Shown here piece after piece: positions 1-7,525 of a stretch of 14,462 nucleotides of DNA. The stretch lies in the NCBI GenBank assembly GCA_052032225.1, contig JBPEWY010000056.1, positions 1-14,462 on the forward strand. The letters are read 5' to 3'. The notes beneath the pieces are model-generated. The model saw nothing but the letters and a program-made list of their open reading frames with translations, was not told the origin of the DNA and did not search any database. The stretch comes from JBPEWY01 sp052032225. Lineage in GTDB: Bacteria > Bacteroidota > Bacteroidia > Flavobacteriales > Flavobacteriaceae. The position numbers and the translations under genes are program-made. Positions within the stretch are counted from its first letter, which is position 1. Every line of letters starts with the position of its first letter.

Positions 1-1573
1 TGGCGTCTGCATGATAAATTTTAGAATTGTCTTGGAATTTAGATCCCGTTGTTAAATCCGGATCATTTGTTACTTGATTAAATGCGCTTTGAAACTGTGG
101 TGTTCCCGGGAGTAGCCTTCCTGTATCTGCAGTTTGTCTTGCAACAGCATGTGCCTGAGCAGAGTTTGCACCGCCAAGTGTAGCTTGAACATACGCTCCT
201 ACATATTCACCAAACCATGTTGCGTCTGGTTTCCAAAGACGGTTTATATTAATACCGGTAAATACCATATCGTATGAGTCTCCGGCTTTGTCTTCGGTGA
301 TATATCCTCTTACAAAGAAATTATCATTTTTAATTTCTAATTTGTGTTGTTGTAAGAAGAAATTATCTATTGCATAACGGTTAGCTCCTTGATAAATAGT
401 AGATCCTGTACCAACTTTACCAACATAAGCAATTTCAAAATCATTACCCCACGGACGGTAGTACACGCCCCAATCTGCTTTTACACTTTCTGCCTTGTAA
501 TCTGTTAAATCTCTTTCATTATATCCGGTTCTACTAACATTTACAGATGGCACAAGCGCTGAAGCTCCTGAAGGTAAAATTCCTAAATTTTCTAATGTTT
601 GTGCAACACCATTAATATTTGTGCTTACCTCGTCACCATAAACATTTACACCATCATAATCTATGTCTGCTCGAGTTAAGCCTCTATTTAATTTATCTTT
701 TTCGCTTGTTGCTGCCCAATCGGTTCCTTTTAGGTAACCAAAGTTTACTTTAACAGCAAGTTTATCGTTAAATTTATGAGCTGCTCTAATCCCCAAATCT
801 GTATACGAGTTATCTCCTGCAGCTTCTTGAGAAGTTATTCCTTGTTTAAAATAAGCACTGATTCCTTGTGCATCAAAAGGACTTTTACTTCTCATAAATA
901 AAATTCCGTTAAATGCATTTGCCCCATATAAAGCAGATGCAGCTCCGGGAAGTAATTCTACACTTTGAATATCGGTTTCTGTCATCCCTAAAAGGTTACC
1001 TAACGGGAAGTTAAGTGCCGGAGCAGAGTTGTCCATACCGTCTACTAACTGCATAAAACGTGTGTTTGCAAATGTTGCAAAACCTCTGGTGTTAATAGAC
1101 TTAAATGTTAAACTGTTTGTGTTAATGTCTACTCCTTTAAGGTTTTCTAAACCGTCGTAGAAGTCTGCAGATGCAGTGTTTTTAATTTCTCTTAACCCGA
1201 ATCTCTCTACCGAAACCGGCGATTCGAATATACGTTCGGGGGTCCTTGAAGCCGAGATAACTATCTCGCTTAATTGTGTTGCTTCTTCTTGTAGCTGTAC
1301 CTGTACATTTTGGTTATTACTAGTAATTTGTACAGTTGCACTAGAAAAACCAACGCTAGTTACTGTTAATTGAAAAGGTGGAGTGACCTCGCTGGTTGTT
1401 AATGTAAAATTACCATCAAAATCTGATACGGCACCAATTGCCTTTCCGGTTACAACAATATTTGCACCCGGAATTGGTTGACCATCTTGATCTACCACTT
1501 TTCCTGTAACGGTAGTTTGGGCAAACGTAAAGCTACCCAACAGCAAAAAGCAAAAAAGTATTACTGTTCTCAT
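1..1573 (-). CDS. TonB-dependent outer-membrane receptor, N-terminal part (runs off left edge)
   Basis: An open frame of 524 codons runs without a stop from ATG at 1573 to the window edge, so the C-terminal barrel is missing. Residues 1-18 are a signal peptide ending FTFA, with cleavage before Q19. Residues 19-95 form a carboxypeptidase-regulatory-like beta domain (GKVVDQDGQPIPGANIVV, then SDFDGNFTL). A TonB-box-like stretch, EIVISASRTPE, lies at 103-113. The plug domain follows at about 115-235, with NTRGF at 161-165, LVDGMD at 176-181 and GAASALYGANAFNG at 210-223. The rest is the start of the 22-strand barrel. By family it takes a ligand through the outer membrane using TonB/ExbBD energy. 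The substrate cannot be told from the sequence. No SusD-like partner is seen on the visible side. It has its own promoter upstream and is separated from glmS by a terminator, so it is a separate unit. Confidence 0.93.
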   Translation of the reverse strand, partial: MRTVILFCFLLLGSFTFAQTTVTGKVVDQDGQPIPGANIVVTGKAIGAVSDFDGNFTLTTSEVTPPFQLTVTSVGFSSATVQITSNNQNVQVQLQEEATQLSEIVISASRTPERIFESPVSVERFGLREIKNTASADFYDGLENLKGVDINTNSLTFKSINTRGFATFANTRFMQLVDGMDNSAPALNFPLGNLLGMTETDIQSVELLPGAASALYGANAFNGILFMRSKSPFDAQGISAYFKQGITSQEAAGDNSYTDLGIRAAHKFNDKLAVKVNFGYLKGTDWAATSEKDKLNRGLTRADIDYDGVNVYGDEVSTNINGVAQTLENLGILPSGASALVPSVNVSRTGYNERDLTDYKAESVKADWGVYYRPWGNDFEIAYVGKVGTGSTIYQGANRYAIDNFFLQQHKLEIKNDNFFVRGYITEDKAGDSYDMVFTGININRLWKPDATWFGEYVGAYVQATLGGANSAQAHAVARQTADTGRLLPGTPQFQSAFNQVTNDPDLTTGSKFQDNSKIYHADA

Positions 1574-1603
1574 TCTTTTTTTGAATTAGTTATTTAACCC
1601 GAA

Positions 1604-1635
1604 CAATATACAGATTTTTTTAAGTTGAAAACAAA
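1604..1635 (-). promoter_or_regulatory. Likely promoter of the TonB-dependent receptor
   Basis: On the minus strand TTTG (1635-1632) is followed after exactly 21 bases by TATATTG (1610-1604). This resembles the Bacteroidota sigma pattern TTTG-N19-21-TAnnTTTG, with a perfect -33 box and an imperfect -7 box. The predicted transcript start is near 1598, which leaves a leader of about 25 bases before the ATG at 1573. Confidence 0.5.
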
Positions 1636-1651
1636 TAAGCCCCAAAAAAGT

Positions 1652-1663
1652 TATGCGCGCATA
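1652..1663. repeat. Perfect 12-bp palindrome TATGCGCGCATA upstream of the receptor promoter
   Basis: TATGCGCGCATA equals its own reverse complement. It ends 16 bp upstream of the -33 box of the receptor promoter and is GC-rich compared with the A/T-rich flanks. An operator for a dimeric regulator is possible, but this is inference from position and symmetry only. Confidence 0.35.
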
Positions 1664-1691
1664 GCGTAATTTTAAGGCTGTATTATTATAT

Positions 1692-1722
1692 AAAAAAAGC
1701 CTTCTGCAACAAGAAGGCTTTT
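1692..1722 (-). terminator. Rho-independent terminator of glmS
   Basis: Read on the minus strand, AAAAGCCTTCT pairs with AGAAGGCTTTT over 11 bp around a 6-base loop (1706-1711), and the 3' arm continues into a run of T. It starts 23 bases after the glmS stop codon and closes the GT5-like / DUF4270 / glmS operon. Confidence 0.85.
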
Positions 1723-1745
1723 GTATTTGTTTGATTTTTAATTGT

Positions 1746-3593
1746 TTACTCTACTGTTACTGATTTTGCTAGGTTTCTAGGCTGATCTACATTACAACCT
1801 CTCATTACAGCTATATGATACGATAGTAATTGTAATGGGATTGTAGTTAGCAATGGTGTAATAGATTCTGCAGATTCCGGTACTTCTATAACATGATCTG
1901 CTAATTCTTTTACCACCTTATCGCCCTGAGTAACTACAGCAATAATTTTTCCTTTTCTCGATTTTATTTCTTGAATGTTGCTAACTACTTTATCGTAGTG
2001 TCCTTTTTTAGTGGCTATAACTACCACCGGCATTTGTTCATCTATTAAAGCAATTGGCCCGTGTTTCATTTCGGCTGCCGGATACCCTTCTGCATGTATG
2101 TATGATATCTCTTTTAGCTTCAAGGCTCCTTCTAATGCTACCGGAAAATTATAACCTCTTCCTAAATACAAACAATTAGTAGCATCTTTATAGATAGCAG
2201 CAATCTCTTTAATATGGTCATCTAACTTTAAAGTAGCCTCTACTTTTGCAGGTACAGATTCTAACTCTGTAAGCAACTCATGAATTTTAGATTTAGAAAG
2301 CGTTCCGTGAGCTTGTGCAAGCCTTAGGGCAAGTAACGTTAAAACTGTAATTTGAGTAGTAAATGCTTTTGTTGAAGCAACGCCAATTTCCGGACCGGCA
2401 TGTGTGTAAGCCCCTGCATGAGTTTCTCTTGCTATTGATGAACCTACTACATTACATACCCCAAAGACAAATGCTCCATGCTCTTTAGCAAGCTTAATGG
2501 CTGCAAGCGTATCGGCTGTTTCTCCTGATTGCGATATGGCTATCACTACATCTTTTGATGTTATTACCGGATTTCTATACCTAAACTCTGATGCATACTC
2601 TACCTCTACCGGTATTCTTGCAAGGTCTTCAAAAATGTATTCGGCTACTAATCCTGCATGCCATGAGGTACCGCAAGCTACAATTATTATTCTGTTGGCA
2701 TTTACAAATTTTTCTATATTATCATCTATGCCGGCCATTCTTATAATTCCTTTGTTAGCCAGCAATCTCCCTCTGTAAGTGTCTTTTATAGCTTTTGGTT
2801 GCTCATGAATTTCTTTGAGCATAAAATGCTCATAGCCGCCTTTTTCTATTTGTTCTAAATTAAGTTGAAGCTCTTGTATGTAAGGATCTACTAAAGAGTC
2901 GTCTTTAATTTTTCTAACTTTAACAGGCTTACCTCTTCTAACCACTGCCATTTCTTCATCCTCAAGATAGATGGCGTTATTGGTATACTCTATAAATGGT
3001 GATGCATCTGACGCTATAAAAAACTCATCTTCACCAATTCCAATGGCTAAAGGGCTTCCTAATCTAGCAACTACTATTTCGTTAGGCTTCTTCTTATCAA
3101 AAACAGCAATAGCATACGCTCCAACCACCTGGTTGAGTGCTATTTGAACTGCTTTGCCGAGTTTTACCTTTTCGTTTTTTTGAACGTCTTCTATTAAATT
3201 CACTAACACCTCTGTATCGGTGTCTGAAGTAAAAGTATACCCTCTTTTAATAAGCTCTTTTTTTAAGGGCTCGTAGTTTTCTATTATTCCATTATGAATA
3301 ATGACTAAATCTCCTGAATTAGAATAATGCGGATGCGAGTTAACATCGTTAGGAACCCCATGGGTAGCCCAACGTGTATGGCCAATTCCTAAAGAACCTT
3401 CTTTTGAAATCTCTGTATTAGCCTTTTTTACAAGATCTGAAACTTTCCCTTTTGTTTTGGTTAGATTTATATTAGTGCCATCAAAAAGAGCAATCCCTGC
3501 ACTGTCATATCCTCTATACTCTAAGCGTTCTAATCCTTTAACAATTATAGGATAAGCCTCTCTATGCCCTATATAACCAACAATACCACACAT
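1746..3593 (-). CDS. glmS: Glutamine--fructose-6-phosphate aminotransferase (isomerizing)
   Basis: This cytoplasmic enzyme makes glucosamine-6-phosphate from fructose-6-phosphate and glutamine, the first step toward UDP-GlcNAc for peptidoglycan and LPS. The 615 aa match the usual length. The protein starts MCGIVGYIG, so Cys2 is the N-terminal nucleophile of the glutaminase domain (about 1-220), with GHTRWATHG at 71-79. Two SIS domains follow, at about 290-425 and 460-600. SQSGETADT (354-362) is the phosphosugar-binding loop, and EGYPAAEMKHGP lies at 502-513. The C-terminus, LAKSVTVE, carries the conserved lysine K610. Its start lies 3 bases after the DUF4270 stop, so it is the last gene of a three-gene operon and is followed by a terminator. 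No ribozyme or other glmS-type leader control is expected or seen in this position. No anomalies in the sequence. Confidence 0.98.
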   Translation of the reverse strand: MCGIVGYIGHREAYPIIVKGLERLEYRGYDSAGIALFDGTNINLTKTKGKVSDLVKKANTEISKEGSLGIGHTRWATHGVPNDVNSHPHYSNSGDLVIIHNGIIENYEPLKKELIKRGYTFTSDTDTEVLVNLIEDVQKNEKVKLGKAVQIALNQVVGAYAIAVFDKKKPNEIVVARLGSPLAIGIGEDEFFIASDASPFIEYTNNAIYLEDEEMAVVRRGKPVKVRKIKDDSLVDPYIQELQLNLEQIEKGGYEHFMLKEIHEQPKAIKDTYRGRLLANKGIIRMAGIDDNIEKFVNANRIIIVACGTSWHAGLVAEYIFEDLARIPVEVEYASEFRYRNPVITSKDVVIAISQSGETADTLAAIKLAKEHGAFVFGVCNVVGSSIARETHAGAYTHAGPEIGVASTKAFTTQITVLTLLALRLAQAHGTLSKSKIHELLTELESVPAKVEATLKLDDHIKEIAAIYKDATNCLYLGRGYNFPVALEGALKLKEISYIHAEGYPAAEMKHGPIALIDEQMPVVVIATKKGHYDKVVSNIQEIKSRKGKIIAVVTQGDKVVKELADHVIEVPESAESITPLLTTIPLQLLSYHIAVMRGCNVDQPRNLAKSVTVE

Positions 3594-3596
3594 AAA

Positions 3597-5399
3597 TTAA
3601 TTTGTTTCTGTGTACACAATCTCTAATTGTAATTTTTTACTTGCATCATCACCAGATGCTTCATTACCAAATAACACAGTACCCAACGGGTTTATTGTTG
3701 CAGCTATTGGTAATCTAACTTCTTGATCTGTTTCTAGTAACGCGTTAAACGTATTTACATTGTTTATGTTTGATGTAATTACCAGCCCTAACCTAACGTT
3801 TTCTTCATTGTCTTTTAGGATGTTAGATATGTGTTCTGTGATTCTGATTTTATAGTATACCCCCTCATCATTTTCATTAACTTCAAGCTTCCCACCATAA
3901 TTCATAAAAGGCTCCGGTAAAACTCTTGTTTGCTGGAAATCTACATCGTAATCTGCTATTACCTCTCCTGTTTCATTCAGTTTATATAAATACACACGTT
4001 GCGGCTCTATATTTACGCCTGCAGCATCAAGCGTTTGCCTATCTACAAAAAAGGTAATGCTTGCTTCGTTTATTAGCCAGTTGTTGTTTTTAATTTCATC
4101 TAAAACAGTCGTTGTCTCGTCGTCTTCATCAAATAACTTAAGCTCAATAAAGCTACCTGCTCCTCCTTTAAGATACAGTTTTTCTGCCCCGCTAATGTCC
4201 GGGTAGGCCGTATGCGTAAATGTATTTACAACATTGTTGATAGACTGGCTTAAGCTCATTTCGAATGTTTTAGTCTCTTTTGTTAACTCATTATCTAAAA
4301 TTTTATCATATTCATAGGTAATGGTAACACTAGCATTTTGGTAATCTAAGAGCATTAAAACATCATCTGAAAAAGAATGTGTTGATATGAATATACCTCT
4401 TAAATATTCTTTAAAATTATTATTGCTACTTAACTCAACACTTCCTTCCTTGTCTATAATTTTCTCTTGAAAAAACTGAGGATCTAATGCTACTCTTAAT
4501 CCCGGAGATATACGCTCTTTTACAGAGGTAGATTCATCTACATCAGGTGTCTCAGGATCATCTACATTATTAATAATTACTTCGGTACCGCTTATTGTAG
4601 TGGGACCATCAAAAAGGGTAGCGCCTAAAAAGCCTGTGAAATCTTGATTTGAATAATATTCTTGTGCTTGTTGGAAATTTGCATCCGGATCTAAATCACG
4701 CAAAAAGTACGTTAACTCATTTACTTTAACATTAAAATCGGCCAACTTATTACCATAAATAGAGTCTATTTTAAATGTTCTCGGAAAAATATTGGCTTCT
4801 GTATCTGTATCCTCTCCATCATCTATACCATCTCCGTCGGTGTCTGGATCTAACGGATTAGTTCCTACAGACGACTCTACAGAATCGCTTACCCCATCTC
4901 CATCTGTATCACTGTTCGGATCCGTTGGGTCAGCATCAACAGTGTCATCAACCCCATCGTTATCAGCATCATTATCTTCATCTATAAAAAACGGAATGTG
5001 TAAGTAAACTTCTGTTACAGTTTCATTTTCCTGAATTGTAGCGTCATCTGAGTCTGCATCGGCGTTGTTTTCAACTTCTTGTGAAAAATTACCAAATACC
5101 GGATTTGCAGACGGCAATGACATTTGCGAAGCAATTTGTGCTTCTGTTGTGCCGTAAATAGGGTCAGTAAATCGACCTAATTGATATAACGGAAGCCCGT
5201 TTGTTCTAACAGCTTTTATTTTTTTGTTAGCAGCATATACGTTATAGTTTGCTTTCTTTACGTTAAAATTAGCCTCGTCTATAACATTAGCTCCTATTGT
5301 ACTAAATTCTTCTTCGCAAGATATTGCTACACTTGCAATGATTGCTACAAAAAGCAGGTTAAGTCTTTTTGTAATAACCTTCATTTTATTGTTCTTCAT
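3597..5399 (-). CDS. DUF4270 family lipoprotein with thrombospondin type-3 (calcium) repeats
   Basis: A predicted envelope lipoprotein of 600 aa with no known activity. A basic N-terminus (KVITKRLN) and hydrophobic core end in the lipobox AISC, so Cys28 would be lipidated; the acidic EEE follows. The segment at about residues 138-200 is a run of Asp-rich repeats (DADNDGVDD, DTDGDGVSD, DTDGDGIDD) of the thrombospondin type-3 kind, which bind calcium and usually form a rigid spacer. The flanking parts are beta-rich, and IDSIYGN directly after the repeats is typical of DUF4270 as I recall it. The start at 5399 overlaps the upstream gene by 14 bases. An in-frame ATG at 5384 gives the same signal peptide, avoids the overlap, and may be the real start. 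It sits mid-operon between the GT5-like gene and glmS. Family call from remembered pattern and synteny. Confidence 0.85.
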   Translation of the reverse strand: MKNNKMKVITKRLNLLFVAIIASVAISCEEEFSTIGANVIDEANFNVKKANYNVYAANKKIKAVRTNGLPLYQLGRFTDPIYGTTEAQIASQMSLPSANPVFGNFSQEVENNADADSDDATIQENETVTEVYLHIPFFIDEDNDADNDGVDDTVDADPTDPNSDTDGDGVSDSVESSVGTNPLDPDTDGDGIDDGEDTDTEANIFPRTFKIDSIYGNKLADFNVKVNELTYFLRDLDPDANFQQAQEYYSNQDFTGFLGATLFDGPTTISGTEVIINNVDDPETPDVDESTSVKERISPGLRVALDPQFFQEKIIDKEGSVELSSNNNFKEYLRGIFISTHSFSDDVLMLLDYQNASVTITYEYDKILDNELTKETKTFEMSLSQSINNVVNTFTHTAYPDISGAEKLYLKGGAGSFIELKLFDEDDETTTVLDEIKNNNWLINEASITFFVDRQTLDAAGVNIEPQRVYLYKLNETGEVIADYDVDFQQTRVLPEPFMNYGGKLEVNENDEGVYYKIRITEHISNILKDNEENVRLGLVITSNINNVNTFNALLETDQEVRLPIAATINPLGTVLFGNEASGDDASKKLQLEIVYTETN

Positions 5400-6204
5400 G
5401 TAAAACCTGGTTGTTATAAAAGTTCATGTAAGCCTCTTCGAATTCATTAATCTGTACGTAAGGCAATACTGGTTTTTCTTGGTTAGAAATGTATTCTTGA
5501 AGCTCTTTAGGAAGCTCTTCGGAAGCAATGATCACTGCATCTGAATGATCTACTGCCACTTTTATTAAATTAGTGTAGTCAGGACTCTTTAAAGCCGAAA
5601 TACTTTCCGGTTCTATACCATCAAAAGCAATTTTATCTACAATATCACTGCTTAATGTGCCATCAAACCCTTTGTTGTAAACCGATGTAACAATCTTACT
5701 TTCAGAGAACAAAGGTTCATCAGCATAGTACTTTTTCAGGTATAACGGTAGTAACGATGCCATCCAACCGTGAACGTGGATTATATCCGGATTCCAATTT
5801 AATTTTTTAACGGTTTCTACCACTCCTTTGGCAAAGAAAATTGCTCGCTCATCATTATCAGGAAATAAGTTTCCGTCTTCATCTGTAAAAGTTGCTTTGC
5901 GTTTAAAATATTCTTCGTTATCTATAAAATAAACTTGAATTCTTTCTTTAGGGATAGAAGCCACCTTAATAATTAAAGGCATATCCATATCATTAATCAC
6001 CAAGTTCATTCCGGAAAGCCTTATAACTTCGTGTAATTGGTGTCTTCTTTCGTTAATATTCCCAAAACGAGGCATAAATATCCTAATTTGTCCGCCTCGG
6101 TCATTTACCATTCGAGGTGTTTCGTAAGACATTAATGAAACTTCGTTTTCTGGGAGGTAGGGTACTAATTCTGAAGATACAAACAATACCTTTTTATCAG
6201 TCAT
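5386..6204 (-). CDS. Glycogen/starch synthase-like protein, GT5 N-terminal domain only
   Basis: The 272 aa match only the N-terminal Rossmann half of GT5 ADP-glucose glycogen synthases: KKVLFVSSELVPY at the start, GGQIRIFMPRFG at 37-48 and PDIIHVHGWMASLLPLY at 139-155. Family GlgA proteins are about 480 aa and have a second Rossmann domain that binds the nucleotide sugar; that half is absent. The KxGGL loop after the first strand is replaced by ENEVSLMSYETPR (19-31), and the usual HDW in the HxHDW motif reads HGW, with Gly146 for Asp. Glycogen synthesis is therefore doubtful even though such genes are often labelled glycogen synthase. ATG 6204 is preferred over an upstream in-frame codon at 6246, because that codon lies inside the likely promoter. 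It is the first gene of the operon with the DUF4270 gene and glmS, which suggests a regulatory or envelope-sugar role. That role is inference. Confidence 0.85.
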   Translation of the reverse strand: MTDKKVLFVSSELVPYLPENEVSLMSYETPRMVNDRGGQIRIFMPRFGNINERRHQLHEVIRLSGMNLVINDMDMPLIIKVASIPKERIQVYFIDNEEYFKRKATFTDEDGNLFPDNDERAIFFAKGVVETVKKLNWNPDIIHVHGWMASLLPLYLKKYYADEPLFSESKIVTSVYNKGFDGTLSSDIVDKIAFDGIEPESISALKSPDYTNLIKVAVDHSDAVIIASEELPKELQEYISNQEKPVLPYVQINEFEEAYMNFYNNQVLHEEQ

Positions 6205-6240
6205 AAAAATATTTTTTAATAATAGGCTGTGTACTAAAAC

Positions 6241-6265
6241 ACGCAAAATTACAAAAATTATGCGT
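6241..6265. repeat. Imperfect inverted repeat over the GT5-like operon promoter
   Basis: ACGCAAAATT (6241-6250) and AATTATGCGT (6256-6265) pair at 9 of 10 positions around the 5-base spacer ACAAA. The left arm covers the TAATTTTG box on the minus strand. It could be an operator or a hairpin at the DNA level. The function is inferred. Confidence 0.4.
6244..6251 (-). promoter_or_regulatory. -7 box TAATTTTG for the GT5-like / DUF4270 / glmS operon
   Basis: The minus strand reads TAATTTTG, an exact match to the Bacteroidota TAnnTTTG box. The expected start near 6236-6238 gives a leader of about 32 bases before ATG 6204. I see no good TTTG -33 box at the usual spacing. Confidence 0.45.
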
Positions 6266-6370
6266 ATTCATTAGTTTGTAATGCCATGGTTATTGTTAAT
6301 TTTTCTGTAAAAAGCTTTTAATCAACTATATTAAGCCCTTACTCGAACATCTATGTTAAAAAAAACAGTA

Positions 6371-6401
6371 TTGAGTATTTTTAGAGTGTTAACAACTTTT
6401 G
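6371..6401 (+). promoter_or_regulatory. Possible promoter of the ATP-grasp gene
   Basis: TTG (6371-6373) and AACTTTTG (6394-6401, one mismatch to TAnnTTTG) are 20 bases apart. The predicted start falls almost on the ATG at 6407, so the transcript would be leaderless or nearly so. This is a weak match. Confidence 0.25.
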
Positions 6402-6406
6402 TGTAA

Positions 6407-7513
6407 ATGCCCTCTAAAATTAATATTCTTATTCCCGATGGCGAAAGCCATTTACTAATGCCCGCAGTAAATTGTTTGAGTCAATTTAAAAATGCTGCCA
6501 TTTATATTTTAAGTAGCAGCAAAAACAACATGCGGTTTTCTAAAAATGTAGCCAAGTTTATTTACTATAAACCGGAAAACGATTTAGATTTTATACACAA
6601 AATAAACACTTGCATAAACACTTATAAGATAACTTTAGTTGTACCGATTTTTGAGCACAGAATAAAAACCATATTACAACACAAAGACTTATTAGACCCT
6701 AAAAAGCTCTGTTTACTACCTTCTTTAAAAAGCTACGATACAGCAATTTGCAAAGCTACATTAGCCAAGCATTTAACCACAAATAACATTAACACTCCTA
6801 AAACCGAAGTAGGTTGGTTAAAAAACCATACTCCTGCAACATTTCCGTTGCTCATAAAACCCATAACAGATGCCGGAGGCGGTTATGGAATTTACGTATT
6901 TAACAGCCCACAAGAGTTTAATGCTTTTGCAGGGCAAGCACCAAAAAACATTCAATATCTTTTTCAGGAATATATAGATGGTTACGATATAGATTGTAGT
7001 GTACTTTGCAAAAACGGTAAAGTACTTGCATACACCATTCAGAAAGGATTTTTAAAAGGCGTACATGAATTTGCTCCGCAAATAGGCATACAGTTTGTAA
7101 AAAACAAAAAGCTGTTGCGCGTAGTTAAAGAAACTATGAAAACACTAAACTGGTCCGGTTTAGCACATTTAGATATGCGATACGATATTAAAAAAGACAC
7201 GTACAGTGTTATAGAAATAAACCCCCGCTTTTGGGCATCTATTGAGGGCTCTTTAATGGCAGGAATAAATTTTGCAAAACTGTTGTGTTTAGCAAGTATA
7301 GGGTATAGTTTTAAAAAACCAACATACAAGAAAATACCGTACATAAACTTAAAGGGCTTGATAAAAAAGTTAAGAACTTACCACAAATCGCCTTTTTCAT
7401 TTTCTTTTATTTGGCACAATACTCCCTTTAAATTTTATGTTTTAGATCCTATTCCAACGTTGTACAAATATTTTTGGCGCACCAAAAATATTTTACTTCA
7501 AAAAATAAAATAA
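6407..7513 (+). CDS. ATP-grasp domain protein (carboxylate-amine/thiol ligase type)
   Basis: A soluble 368-aa protein with the ATP-grasp layout of carbamoyl-phosphate-synthase-like ligases. It has an N-terminal pre-ATP-grasp Rossmann-like domain (INILIPDGESHLLMP, 5-19; LVVPIFEHR, 77-85) and then the ATP-grasp fold from about 110. K116 and K151 (LLIKP) are likely nucleotide contacts, and the glycine loop AGGGYG is at 156-161. QEYIDGYDIDCSV (187-199) is the adenine/hinge strand, D257 lies in AHLDMRYD, and EINPRFWAS (270-278) provides the magnesium ligands E270 and N272. The active-site set looks complete. Family enzymes join a carboxylate, through an acyl phosphate, to an amine or thiol; the substrate cannot be read from the sequence. 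It converges on the membrane-protein gene with a single base between the stop codons. The C-terminal 60 residues are basic and aromatic and match nothing I know. Confidence 0.85.
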   Translation: MPSKINILIPDGESHLLMPAVNCLSQFKNAAIYILSSSKNNMRFSKNVAKFIYYKPENDLDFIHKINTCINTYKITLVVPIFEHRIKTILQHKDLLDPKKLCLLPSLKSYDTAICKATLAKHLTTNNINTPKTEVGWLKNHTPATFPLLIKPITDAGGGYGIYVFNSPQEFNAFAGQAPKNIQYLFQEYIDGYDIDCSVLCKNGKVLAYTIQKGFLKGVHEFAPQIGIQFVKNKKLLRVVKETMKTLNWSGLAHLDMRYDIKKDTYSVIEINPRFWASIEGSLMAGINFAKLLCLASIGYSFKKPTYKKIPYINLKGLIKKLRTYHKSPFSFSFIWHNTPFKFYVLDPIPTLYKYFWRTKNILLQKIK

Positions 7514-7525
7514 CTTATTTGTTTT
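7503..7525. terminator. A/T inverted repeat centred between two convergent stop codons
   Basis: AAAATAAATAA and TTATTTGTTTT form an inverted repeat (10 of 11 positions) centred on 7514, the one base between the two stop codons. It has no GC pairs, so it would be a weak hairpin. A bidirectional terminator is possible; the symmetry may partly be a chance effect of TAA facing TTA. Confidence 0.25.

Noticed and set aside
1176..1373. Plus-strand open frame of 65 codons
   Set aside because: It lies fully inside the minus-strand TonB receptor frame, has no family features and no upstream signals.
2497..2778. Plus-strand open frame of 93 codons
   Set aside because: Antisense to the conserved SIS-domain coding part of glmS; composition follows from glmS codons.
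4792..5007. Serine-rich plus-strand open frame with apparent repeats
   Set aside because: It is the mirror of the Asp-rich type-3 repeats of the DUF4270 lipoprotein; GAT codons read in reverse give the serine-rich pattern.
6205..6246. Extended N-terminus (14 residues) for the GT5-like protein
   Set aside because: The extension covers the TAATTTTG box and inverted repeat, and family proteins begin at the first beta strand right after MTDKK.
6310..6319. Palindrome AAAAGCTTTT in the divergent region
   Set aside because: Short A/T palindrome with no T-run or promoter context; expected by chance in this composition.
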